Shown: piece after piece, positions 28,969 through 36,452 of the stretch | How positions within the stretch are numbered: the stretch's first letter is position 1 | How the letters are laid out: every line of letters starts with the position of its first letter | Assembly: GCF_003182195.1 (NCBI RefSeq) | Contig: NZ_QGTM01000022.1 | Location: forward strand, 1 to 57,969 | Source of the DNA: Halomonas sp. A11-A | GTDB taxonomy: Bacteria; Pseudomonadota; Gammaproteobacteria; Pseudomonadales; Halomonadaceae | Reading direction: 5' to 3' | DNA length: 57,969 nt | The notes under the pieces: generated by a model | Told to the model about the DNA's origin: nothing | Seen by the model: only the letters and a program-made list of their open reading frames with translations | The model's database searches: none | Made by a program: the position numbers and the translations under genes

Positions 28969-29700
28969 ATGACTCTTCCTGCTTCCCCCACGGCGGCGAG
29001 CCGCGCCACCGTGGTGATCTACTCCGGCGGCATGGACTCCTACACCGTGCTGCACCGCGCCCTGCGCGAGGGGCGCGACGTCCACGCCCTCTCCTTCGAC
29101 TACGGCCAGCGCCACGCCCGGGAGCTGGAGGTGGCGGCGCGCGTCTGCCGCGGGCTCGGCGTCCCCCACCAGGTGGTGGACATCCGCGCCATCCACGGGC
29201 TGATCGACAACTCCGCGCTGACCGATGCCGACCGAGCGCTGCCCGAGGGCGACTACGCCGAGGACAACCTCGCCGCCACGGTGGTGCCCAACCGCAACAT
29301 GATCCTGCTCTCGCTCGCCATCGCCAAGGCGGTGAACATCGGCGCCGTCCGGGTCGACTACGGCGCCCACGGCGGGGATCACGTGCTCTACCCCGACTGC
29401 CGCCCCGAGTTCGTGGAGCGCATGAACGCCGTGGCCGGCATCGCCAACTTCGACCCCGTCGTGATCCACGCCCCCTACCTGCGCGCCAGCAAGGCCGAGA
29501 TCCTCGCCGACGGCCTGGCCATGGGGCTCGACTACGGCCAGACCTGGACCTGCTATCGGGGTGGGCGGCTTGCCTGCGGGCGCTGCGGCAGCTGCCGCGA
29601 GCGCCTGGCGGCCTTTGCCGCCAACGGGGCGATCGACCCCCTGGGCTATTCCGATCGGTCCGCCACCGACGCCTCACCGCAGCCCGATCAGGAGGCCTGA
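28969..29700 (+). CDS. queC: QueC, 7-cyano-7-deazaguanine (preQ0) synthase
   Basis: The 243-residue protein has the N-type ATP pyrophosphatase loop SGGMDS (residues about 19-24) and the C-terminal zinc-binding cysteine cluster (C..., CGRCGSC) at about 202-215. QueC converts 7-carboxy-7-deazaguanine to preQ0 with ATP and ammonia, in queuosine biosynthesis. Its stop overlaps the queE start by one base (TGATG), so translation is likely coupled. Confidence 0.95.
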   Translation: MTLPASPTAASRATVVIYSGGMDSYTVLHRALREGRDVHALSFDYGQRHARELEVAARVCRGLGVPHQVVDIRAIHGLIDNSALTDADRALPEGDYAEDNLAATVVPNRNMILLSLAIAKAVNIGAVRVDYGAHGGDHVLYPDCRPEFVERMNAVAGIANFDPVVIHAPYLRASKAEILADGLAMGLDYGQTWTCYRGGRLACGRCGSCRERLAAFAANGAIDPLGYSDRSATDASPQPDQEA

Positions 29701-30392
29701 TGTACCACGTCAAGGAGGCCTTCTATACCCTGCAAGGCGAGGGCGGACAGGCCGGTCGCGCCAGCGTCTTCTGCCGCTTCACCGGCTGCAACCTCTGGTC
29801 CGGCCGGGAGTCGGACCGGGCGAGTGCCGCCTGTACCTTCTGCGATACCGACTTCATCGGCACCGACGGCCAGAACGGCGGGCGCTTCGCGGATGCCGCG
29901 ACGCTCGCCGCGCACCTGACGGCGCTCTGGCCAGCGCAGGACGGCCCGAGCATGAGCGGCGCCACGCCCTATGTGGTCTTCACCGGGGGAGAGCCGCTGC
30001 TGCAGCTCGATGAGGCGCTGATCCAGGCCATGCATGAGCAGGGCTTCGAGGTCGCCGTGGAGACCAACGGCACCCTGCCCGCCCCCGCCGGCATCGACTG
30101 GCTCTGCGTCAGCCCCAAGGGGGCGACGGAGCTCGCCATCACCGCGGGCAACGAGCTGAAGCTGGTCTACCCCCAGCCGGAGGCGCCCCCGGCGCGCTTC
30201 GCCCGGCTCGACTTCGACCACTTCTTCCTGCAGCCCATGGACACCGGGACCGGCGGGCGACCTGCCACCCCGGTGAACGACGCCATCGCCGTCGCGACGA
30301 CCGACACCATCGCCGCCAGCGTCGCCTACTGTCTCGCCCACCCGCAGTGGCGCCTGTCGCTGCAAACCCACAAGATCACGGGGATCGACTGA
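29700..30392 (+). CDS. queE: QueE, 7-carboxy-7-deazaguanine synthase (radical SAM)
   Basis: The 230-residue protein has the distinctive QueE cluster motif C-x14-C-x2-C (from GCNLW to ACTFCD, residues about 30-48) rather than the usual CxxxCxxC. A GGEPL motif (FTGGEPLLQ) binds SAM. It performs the ring contraction of 6-carboxytetrahydropterin to CDG. It overlaps both neighbours by one base in a compact operon. Confidence 0.95.
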   Translation: MYHVKEAFYTLQGEGGQAGRASVFCRFTGCNLWSGRESDRASAACTFCDTDFIGTDGQNGGRFADAATLAAHLTALWPAQDGPSMSGATPYVVFTGGEPLLQLDEALIQAMHEQGFEVAVETNGTLPAPAGIDWLCVSPKGATELAITAGNELKLVYPQPEAPPARFARLDFDHFFLQPMDTGTGGRPATPVNDAIAVATTDTIAASVAYCLAHPQWRLSLQTHKITGID

Positions 30393-31237
30393 TGACGCTA
30401 TTCGTCAACCGCCTGACCCAGCTCGACGTCTCCTGGTGGTGCCCGACCCGTGGCCTGGTCGGCGCCAGCTGGCAGGTGGACGTGGAGCTCGACGGGGAGC
30501 TTGGCGAGGACGGCATGCTGTTCGACTTCGGCGAGGTGAAGCCGTGGATCAAGCAGCGCCTGGATGCCGGTGCCGACCATACCCTGCTGGTGCCCACCCG
30601 GGCCCCCGGCCTGGAGCTCCACGACTGCCGAGAGGGGCTCTGCGTGCGTACCACCCTGCCCTGGGCCATGGAGCTGCGCGCCCCACGCCAGGCGCTGACC
30701 CTGCTGCCCTGGCGGGAGATCCGCGCCGAGCGCCTGGCCGACCACCTGGCGGCGGAGCTGATGCGCCGGCCGCCGCCGCGGGTCAGCGATATCCGCCTGC
30801 GCCTGCGGGAAGAGGAGATCGAGGGAGCGGCCTACACCTACAGCCATGGCCTGCGGCGCCACGCCGGCAACTGCCAGCGCATCGCCCATGGCCACCGCTC
30901 GCGGCTACATATCTGGCAGGGCGGCAAGCGCGCTCCCGTGCTGGAGCGAAAGTGGGCAGAGCGGCTCGCGGATCGCTACCTGGTCGACCAGGCCGATATC
31001 GTCATGGACGAGGAGCCGGCCTGGAAGCAGATGCTGACCAGCCGCTATCGCACGGCCCAGGGGCAGTTCTTCCTGCGCCTGCCCAGAGAGCGCTGTGAGG
31101 TGCTGCCGACGCCCACCACGGTGGAGTGGATCGCCGACTGGCTGGCCCGGCAGATCGCCGGCGAGACAGGGCGCGCCACCCGGGTGCAGGCCTTCGAGGG
31201 GATCGACAAGGGCGCCATCGCCCAGGCCTTGCCATGA
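30392..31237 (+). CDS. double-length QueD-like (6-carboxytetrahydropterin synthase) T-fold protein
   Basis: The start at 30392 overlaps the queE stop (TGATG) and gives 281 residues, about twice the usual QueD length. Two tunnelling-fold halves are visible. The N-terminal half keeps DFGEVK and GADHTLL, matching the acid and Asp-His segments of QueD, but has lost the zinc histidines. The C-terminal half keeps the zinc/cysteine region (YSHGL, GNCQRIAHGH), a PTPTTVEW segment and an AFEGID glutamate, but lacks a clear Asp-His pair. By position it should supply 6-carboxytetrahydropterin to QueE. No standard QueD lies in the window. Confidence 0.75.
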   Translation: MTLFVNRLTQLDVSWWCPTRGLVGASWQVDVELDGELGEDGMLFDFGEVKPWIKQRLDAGADHTLLVPTRAPGLELHDCREGLCVRTTLPWAMELRAPRQALTLLPWREIRAERLADHLAAELMRRPPPRVSDIRLRLREEEIEGAAYTYSHGLRRHAGNCQRIAHGHRSRLHIWQGGKRAPVLERKWAERLADRYLVDQADIVMDEEPAWKQMLTSRYRTAQGQFFLRLPRERCEVLPTPTTVEWIADWLARQIAGETGRATRVQAFEGIDKGAIAQALP

Positions 31238-31530
31238 CGGCAGGTGCCACGCCCGCCGACGACGCGCCGGCAAGCGCAGCGGCCTGCCGGCCGGGATGCG
31301 GCGCCTGCTGCATCGCCCCCTCGATCAGCACGCCGATTCCCGGCATGCCGGACGGCAAGCCGAGCGGCGTGCGCTGCGTGCAGCTGGATGAGGGCAATCT
31401 CTGCCGGCTGTTCGGCGACCCGCGCCGCCCGGCGGTATGCGAGCGCTTCAGCTTCGATGCAGCGCTATGCGGCGAACGCCGTGAGCAGGCGCTGGAGCGC
31501 ATCGCCGCCCTGGAGAGCGCCACCAGCTAG
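31234..31530 (+). CDS. YkgJ-family cysteine-cluster protein
   Basis: This 98-residue protein overlaps the previous gene by four bases (ATGA). Its cysteines occur as CRPGCGACC near the N-terminus and in CVQL, NLCRLFGDPRRPAVC and ALCGER segments, the pattern of the YkgJ zinc/iron-chelating domain (CxxCxxCC start). Function is unknown; possible roles include metal binding or maturation. Tight coupling to queC-queE suggests a link to the operon. The TAG stop lies inside a 24-bp palindrome. Confidence 0.82.
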   Translation: MTAGATPADDAPASAAACRPGCGACCIAPSISTPIPGMPDGKPSGVRCVQLDEGNLCRLFGDPRRPAVCERFSFDAALCGERREQALERIAALESATS

Positions 31531-31546
31531 CTGGCCAGCTAGCTGG
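31523..31546. repeat. 24-bp palindrome made of two 12-bp palindromes
   Basis: CCAGCTAGCTGG occurs twice back to back, each copy being self-complementary, so the whole is a perfect palindrome. It spans the ykgJ stop codon and sits before the convergent gene ending at 31607. There is no U-tract, so it is an imperfect terminator candidate. Confidence 0.6.
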
Positions 31547-31606
31547 CTAAGCCCGCCAGGCGCTGCCTGAAAAGGCGGTGAGCGCAGCCAGTTTTCGGGC
31601 AGAGTC

Positions 31607-31984
31607 TCAGACGATTCGGCCCATCGCCTTAAGCTGCACCAGCAGCTCGGCCACCTGCTCGGCGGGCTTCTGATACTCCTGCATCAGCGCCCGAAGTCGC
31701 TCCTCGAAGCTCTGCTCGACGTTCTTGTCGAGGCTATCCTCGACGCTCTTCTGGCGGGGCGCTTCATGCTCCTCCAGTGGAGGCGCGGTTACCTCTACCT
31801 CGGAAGGCGCATGGGGCATCCCTGACCGTCCATCGGGGTTATCGAGTTCGCGAAGCGCTTCGGCAAAGGCATCATCGAGTTCACGGAACTTGCGCAGTTT
31901 CTCACGCTCGTCCATCGGTTTGCGCTGGGTCTGCTGTTTCATCAGTTTCCGGTCGTTCATGGGGACGGCTGAGGAGATGAACAT
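31607..31984 (-). CDS. MvaT-related protein lacking the DNA-binding domain
   Basis: The open frame gives up to 125 residues. In-frame starts also exist at 31960, 31942 and 31915, and none has a strong Shine-Dalgarno. The C-terminal segment FEERLRALMQEY.KPAEQV.ELL closely matches the MvaT segment FKERLESLMREF.KSAADV.ELL encoded at 33150-33527. It ends ten residues later (AMGRIV) with no equivalent of the MvaT C-terminal AT-hook-like domain. The N-terminal half is charged and partly disordered, with a coiled-coil-like stretch. By inference it could bind or poison MvaT oligomers, or it may be an unrelated helical protein. Confidence 0.65.
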   Translation of the reverse strand: MFISSAVPMNDRKLMKQQTQRKPMDEREKLRKFRELDDAFAEALRELDNPDGRSGMPHAPSEVEVTAPPLEEHEAPRQKSVEDSLDKNVEQSFEERLRALMQEYQKPAEQVAELLVQLKAMGRIV

Positions 31985-32293
31985 CGCATCAGGCGGGCGT
32001 TAACCAGCCACTTATAAGCGCGATGTCCCGAGTCATTATTATACCGCCAACGTACTGCCCGGCGAAGGGCCGGGACCATGATGGCGCCACGCCCCGACCG
32101 GCAACAGGATATCGCGACTGTGCACCATCGCGCATACAGCCTAGCCAAACTTGCCTTTGCCAACCCTTAGGCCGCATAAAGTAACCAGGCCGTCAGGGCG
32201 CTGATCATTTTCGCAGCGACTGCAGACGTCGCCAGGCTGAAAATGAACGGACGCCCCGCACCGGGAACCATCGCGCAAGGAAGGGGCCAGACC
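31985..32293. promoter_or_regulatory. divergent region between the MvaT-like gene and the AraC regulator
   Basis: This roughly 309-bp gap has lower GC content than its surroundings. A perfect TATAAT reads toward the MvaT-like gene (minus strand, 32039-32044) with a weak TTCGCC 17 bp upstream, predicting a start near 32032. On the plus strand the araC-type gene has a strong AAGGAAGGGG ribosome-binding site just before 32294. No RNA gene was recognised. Confidence 0.55.
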
Positions 32294-33106
32294 ATGTTCA
32301 ACGAAATGATGCGAGCAGAGATCTGGCTGCAGGAGACGCTCGCCAGTGGAGAGAGCCTCGAGGAACTGGCCGCGCGCCTGGGCTACTCCAGCTCTCAGGT
32401 ACGCCGCCGATTCCGTCAGTGCTTCGGGCTATCGCCGAGCGCCTACCGGGAGAGCCTGCGCCTGGAGAAGGCCGCTCGGCTGCTCACCTTCACGCCGCGG
32501 GGCGTGCGCGAGATCGCCGGGCGCTGCGGCTATACCAACCACTCGGCCTTCCAGCGCCGCTATCGCCAGACCCCCCGGGAGTTTCGGCTCAACCGGCACA
32601 GGGCGCTCAGGGCCTCTCGCCCGCCTGCGCTGACGTTAGAGCCCACTCTCCACACCCTCCCCCCGCGCACCGCCGTGGTTACCCGCTGCTATGTCGGCAC
32701 GGAACAGCTGACGCCGCCCGAGACATGGCCACGGATGCTGTGGGGGGAAGAGCCGCCGTCAGGCATTCCGATGGACGCGCCGTCCCTTGCCCTGCTGCAT
32801 GACCCCTGCCAGGCATGCTCGCTGCCCAAGCTCGACCTGGGGGTGGTCCTGGCGCCGGGGCTGGCCGACAGCCTGGCCATGCCGCCCTCACTGAGGGTGG
32901 TGACGCTGCCAAGCGTGCGCACGGCCAGCCTGTCATTGACCGCGGTCGACGACGTCAACACAGCCCTGGAGAGTCTGCTTACCGACGCCCTGCCCACGCT
33001 GGGCGAGCACTACAGTGGAGAAGCGATCCGCCTGATCGCCGACGGAGACGCCCTCGAGCTCCAGCTGCCGCTGATGCCGCCACCCAATACGACGACGGCG
33101 CCCTGA
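32294..33106 (+). CDS. AraC-family transcription regulator with N-terminal DNA-binding domain
   Basis: The ATG at 32294 follows AAGGAAGGGG and gives 270 residues. The double helix-turn-helix AraC domain is at the N-terminus (about residues 5-100: LEELAARLGYSSSQVRRRF and REIAGRCGYTNHSAFQRRY). A C-terminal domain of about 150 residues resembles a GyrI/Rob-like small-molecule-binding domain (weak similarity). This order is as in Rob. Ligand and targets are unknown. It is flanked by two MvaT-related genes. Confidence 0.82.
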   Translation: MFNEMMRAEIWLQETLASGESLEELAARLGYSSSQVRRRFRQCFGLSPSAYRESLRLEKAARLLTFTPRGVREIAGRCGYTNHSAFQRRYRQTPREFRLNRHRALRASRPPALTLEPTLHTLPPRTAVVTRCYVGTEQLTPPETWPRMLWGEEPPSGIPMDAPSLALLHDPCQACSLPKLDLGVVLAPGLADSLAMPPSLRVVTLPSVRTASLSLTAVDDVNTALESLLTDALPTLGEHYSGEAIRLIADGDALELQLPLMPPPNTTTAP

Positions 33107-33116
33107 GGGCGCCGTC
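33094..33116 (+). terminator. hairpin with the araC stop codon in its loop
   Basis: GACGGCGCCC and GGGCGCCGTC form a perfect 10-bp stem with the TGA stop (33104-33106) as the loop. No T-run follows, so it may be a weak terminator or only stabilise the 3' end. Confidence 0.45.
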
Positions 33117-33149
33117 GAAAGGCCGAAGCGTCATAGCGGTCGCGCCGCC

Positions 33150-33527
33150 TTACTCCTCCACGCGCACCAGCCAGGACTCCACGGTTTCGCTGCCGTGCTC
33201 GTCCTTCCACGCCTTCAGGGTCTTGTGGTTGCCGCCGCGAGTCTCCACGACCTCTCCGGTAGTGGGGTTCTTGTAGATCTTCAGCTTGCGCTTGCGACGC
33301 GCTCCTGCCGGCGTGGAAGCAGCCTTGGGTGCTGCCGCTGCGGGCTTCGGGTTGAGCAGCTCGATCACATCCGCGGCGCTCTTGTCGAACTCTCGCATCA
33401 GCGACTCGAGGCGCTCCTTGAACTCGAGTTCCGACTGCAGGCGCTTGTCGTTCTGCAGCTTCTCCATATTGGCCTGGAGCTGTTTCAACTGCTGCTCCAT
33501 CTGCATGTATTCGTTGATCAGGGACAT
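33150..33527 (-). CDS. mvaT: MvaT-family nucleoid-associated xenogeneic silencer
   Basis: The ATG at 33527 follows AAGGAAG and gives 125 residues. An N-terminal coiled coil (about residues 1-60, LINEYMQMEQQLKQLQ...) supports dimerisation and oligomerisation. A linker rich in Ala/Pro follows, and then the C-terminal AT-rich DNA-binding domain (RKLKIYKNPTTGEVVETRGGNHKTLKAWK). MvaT replaces H-NS in Pseudomonas and relatives and silences AT-rich, horizontally acquired DNA. The symbol is by family similarity. Confidence 0.9.
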   Translation of the reverse strand: MSLINEYMQMEQQLKQLQANMEKLQNDKRLQSELEFKERLESLMREFDKSAADVIELLNPKPAAAAPKAASTPAGARRKRKLKIYKNPTTGEVVETRGGNHKTLKAWKDEHGSETVESWLVRVEE

Positions 33528-33837
33528 GATCCGACTTCCTTCTTTCGAAATGATAGGTGCAACGGGTGAACGATTATCTGACAACAGAGTTATAACTTGC
33601 AACAGTCTGGATGATAACAGCACTCAACGCAACTCGAGTATTGTCGGTTCTGTGTGACAAAAAACTTCAAGCAGCGACTCGACGAGACATTATCTTTCGC
33701 CATGAAGTACAACAGCCAGGTTTCATGAAATCAAGCAAGGCATCACTGCAAGCGTCGAGCGCGAGACTCTCTTGACCGGCGACTCGAGAAGAACGCAAGT
33801 GCGCTCCGAACTCGGCCGATACACCGAGTACCAGCGC
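33528..33837 (-). promoter_or_regulatory. AT-rich promoter region of the mvaT-type gene
   Basis: A good minus-strand promoter is visible: TTGCAA (33597-33602), 18 bp, GATAAT (33573-33578), giving a leader of roughly 40 bases before the ATG at 33527. The rest of the gap is AT-richer than its surroundings, which could allow MvaT autoregulation (inference). No ihfB gene, which follows rpsA in many relatives, is present here. Confidence 0.6.
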
Positions 33838-33838
33838 T

Positions 33839-33868
33839 AAAAAAACCGCCGCCCCGAAGGGCGGCGGT
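33839..33868 (-). terminator. Rho-independent terminator of rpsA
   Basis: A 10-bp stem (ACCGCCGCCC / GGGCGGCGGT, 33845-33868) is followed on the minus strand by a run of seven T residues. It lies 29 bp after the rpsA stop. Confidence 0.95.
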
Positions 33869-33897
33869 CTCTGGTCCGACGGGAACTGGCTTCCCGA

Positions 33898-35574
33898 TCA
33901 GTCCTGACCCATCTGCTGCTTGATGAGGTCGCCGATGGTGGTCGGGCCACCAACTTCGACGTTCTCTTCGCGCAGCTTCTTGAGGTTCTGACGCGTCTCG
34001 TCCTGGTCCTTGGCCTTGATGGACAGGGCGATCTGACGGTTCTTGCGATCGACACCGATGATGCGGGCCTCGACGGTGTCGCCTTCGTTCAGGACGTTGC
34101 GAGCATCCTCGACGCGGTCGGCGCTGATCTCGGACGCCTTGAGCACGGCAACGACATCGGTAGCCAGCTCGACCTGGGCCTGTTTGGCATCGACCTCGAC
34201 CACACGGCCGGTGACGATGGAGCCCTTGTCGTTGACGGCCAGGTACTCGGCGACCGGGTCGGTATCCAGCTGCTTGATACCCAGGGAGATGCGCTCACGC
34301 TCCGGGTCGATGGAGAGGATCACGGCCTCGGCCTCGTCGCCCTTCTTGAACTGGCGCACGGCCTCTTCGCCGGTCTCGGTCCAGGAGATATCGGAGAGGT
34401 GCACCAGACCATCGATGCCGCCTTCCAGGCCGATGAAGATGCCGAAGTCGGTGATGGACTTGATGGTGCCGGAGACGCGGTCACCCTTGTTGAACTGGGA
34501 GCTGAAGGTCTCCCACGGGTTGGCGGTGCACTGCTTGATGCCCAGGGAGATACGACGACGCTCCTCGTCGATATCCAGCACCATGACGTCCACTTCGTCG
34601 CCCACCTGGACAACCTTGGACGGATGGATGTTCTTGTTGGTCCAGTCCATCTCGGAAACGTGGACCAGGCCTTCGACACCCTCTTCCAGCTCGGCGAAGC
34701 AGCCGTAGTCGGTGAGGTTGGTGACGACGGCACGTACCTTGGTGCCTTCCGGGTAACGATCCTTGATGTTGACCCAGGGATCTTCGCCCAGCTGCTTGAG
34801 ACCCAGGGAGACGCGGTTGCGCTCGCGATCGAACTTGAGCACCTTGACGGTGATCTCGTCACCCACGGCGACGATCTCGCTCGGATGCTTGATGCGCTTC
34901 CAGGCCATGTCGGTGATGTGCAGCAGGCCGTCGACGCCACCGAGGTCGACGAAGGCGCCGTAGTCGGTCAGGTTCTTGACGATACCCACGATCTGCTGGC
35001 CTTCCTGCAGGGTGGCGAGCAGGGCCTCACGCTCGGCGCTGTTCTCGGCCTCGAGCACGGCACGGCGGGAGACGACGACGTTGTTACGCTTCGGGTCAAG
35101 CTTGATGACCTTGAAGTCGAGCTCCTTGTTCTCGAGGTGCGTGGTGTCGCGCACCGGACGCACGTCGACCAGGGAACCCGGGAGGAAGGCACGGATGGAG
35201 TCGACATCGACGGTGAAGCCGCCCTTGACCTTACCGTTGATCACGCCCTTGACGATCTCGTCCTTCTCGAAGGCGGCTTCCAGGACCTTCCACGCTTCGG
35301 CGCGCTTGGCCTTCTCGCGGGAGAGGCGGGTCTCACCGAAACCGTCCTCGACGGCTTCCAGAGCGACGTGAACCTCGTCGCCGATGGCAATGTTCAGTTC
35401 ACCGTTCTCGTCGCGGAACTGGGCCGCGGGGATCTGACCTTCGGACTTCAGGCCGGCATTGACGGTGACCCAGTCACCCTCGATGTCGACAACGGTAGCC
35501 TGGACGATGGCGCCCGGCTCCATGTTGATGTCTTGGAGAGATTGTTCAAACAGTTCAGCAAAGCTTTCGCTCAT
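33898..35574 (-). CDS. rpsA: 30S ribosomal protein S1
   Basis: The 558-residue protein consists of six S1 (OB-fold) RNA-binding domains. Its N-terminus ([16 protein letters not shown]) is the canonical ribosome-binding part, and the repeats [41 protein letters not shown] and similar are recognisable. S1 recruits mRNA to the 30S subunit. Its size equals that of E. coli S1. It is downstream of cmk with a 179-bp gap, so it has its own promoter region. Confidence 0.98.
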   Translation of the reverse strand: MSESFAELFEQSLQDINMEPGAIVQATVVDIEGDWVTVNAGLKSEGQIPAAQFRDENGELNIAIGDEVHVALEAVEDGFGETRLSREKAKRAEAWKVLEAAFEKDEIVKGVINGKVKGGFTVDVDSIRAFLPGSLVDVRPVRDTTHLENKELDFKVIKLDPKRNNVVVSRRAVLEAENSAEREALLATLQEGQQIVGIVKNLTDYGAFVDLGGVDGLLHITDMAWKRIKHPSEIVAVGDEITVKVLKFDRERNRVSLGLKQLGEDPWVNIKDRYPEGTKVRAVVTNLTDYGCFAELEEGVEGLVHVSEMDWTNKNIHPSKVVQVGDEVDVMVLDIDEERRRISLGIKQCTANPWETFSSQFNKGDRVSGTIKSITDFGIFIGLEGGIDGLVHLSDISWTETGEEAVRQFKKGDEAEAVILSIDPERERISLGIKQLDTDPVAEYLAVNDKGSIVTGRVVEVDAKQAQVELATDVVAVLKASEISADRVEDARNVLNEGDTVEARIIGVDRKNRQIALSIKAKDQDETRQNLKKLREENVEVGGPTTIGDLIKQQMGQD

Positions 35575-35753
35575 GATGTTCCTACGTGATCAACGTTAAG
35601 TGCGGTCATGCCGCTTCCTCCGCACCACCAGCGAGTGCGGGCCTTATTTACCAACCCCCCGGAGATGTTGGCGCTGGTTCGACCTGGCTCGGCTATCGGG
35701 AATCGCTACCCAGCCACGTCATCACATGCTGCCGGAGGCGCCGCAAGGGAGTT

Positions 35754-36452
35754 TCAGGTGGCGGATGCCAGACCTCGCTCGGTCAGCAGTTCCGTCAGCC
35801 GATCCACCACTTCCGGTATCGTCAGGCGCGTGGTGTCAAGCGTGATGGCATCATCTGCCGGCTTGAGCGGGGCCACGCTGCGTTGCATATCGCGTGCATC
35901 GCGCGCCTGAATCTCCTTCAAAAGACTCGATAGACTAGCATCCACGCCCACTTCCCGCAACTGGAGCTGGCGGCGTCGCGCCCTCTCCTCGGCGCTGGCG
36001 GTGAGGAAGATCTTCAGCGGGGCCTGCGTGAACACCACCGTGCCCATGTCGCGGCCGTCGGCGACGAGGCCCGGCGGCTTGCGAAAGTCGCGCTGGCGGC
36101 CCAGCAGCGCCTCGCGCACCGCCGGCAGGGCGGCGATCCGCGAGGCGGCATCGCCGACCTGTTCGGTGCGGATGGTGGCGGTGACGTCGTCGCCCTCCAG
36201 CAGCACCCGGGTGGCCTCGGCCTCGGCAACGAACACCACGTCGAGCCCCGCCGCCACCCGGGCAAGCCCGGCCTCGTCATCCAGCGCCACGCCGTGCTTG
36301 CCGGCGGCCAGTGCGGTGAGGCGGTAGAGGGCACCGGAGTCAAGCAGGTGCCAGCCCAGGCGCTCGGCGACCAGGCGGCTGATGGTGCCCTTGCCGGCCC
36401 CGCCGGGGCCGTCGATGGTCAGTACCGGCACGGCAGTCTCGGCGACGGTCAT
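35754..36452 (-). CDS. cmk: cytidylate kinase
   Basis: The 232-residue protein has a P-loop GPGGAGKGT near the N-terminus and the nucleotide-monophosphate-binding segments DSGALYR and [10 protein letters not shown]. It phosphorylates CMP and dCMP. Its start overlaps the end of the upstream tyrA-aroA gene by four bases (ATGA), so the two are translationally coupled. Confidence 0.96.
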   Translation of the reverse strand: MTVAETAVPVLTIDGPGGAGKGTISRLVAERLGWHLLDSGALYRLTALAAGKHGVALDDEAGLARVAAGLDVVFVAEAEATRVLLEGDDVTATIRTEQVGDAASRIAALPAVREALLGRQRDFRKPPGLVADGRDMGTVVFTQAPLKIFLTASAEERARRRQLQLREVGVDASLSSLLKEIQARDARDMQRSVAPLKPADDAITLDTTRLTIPEVVDRLTELLTERGLASAT

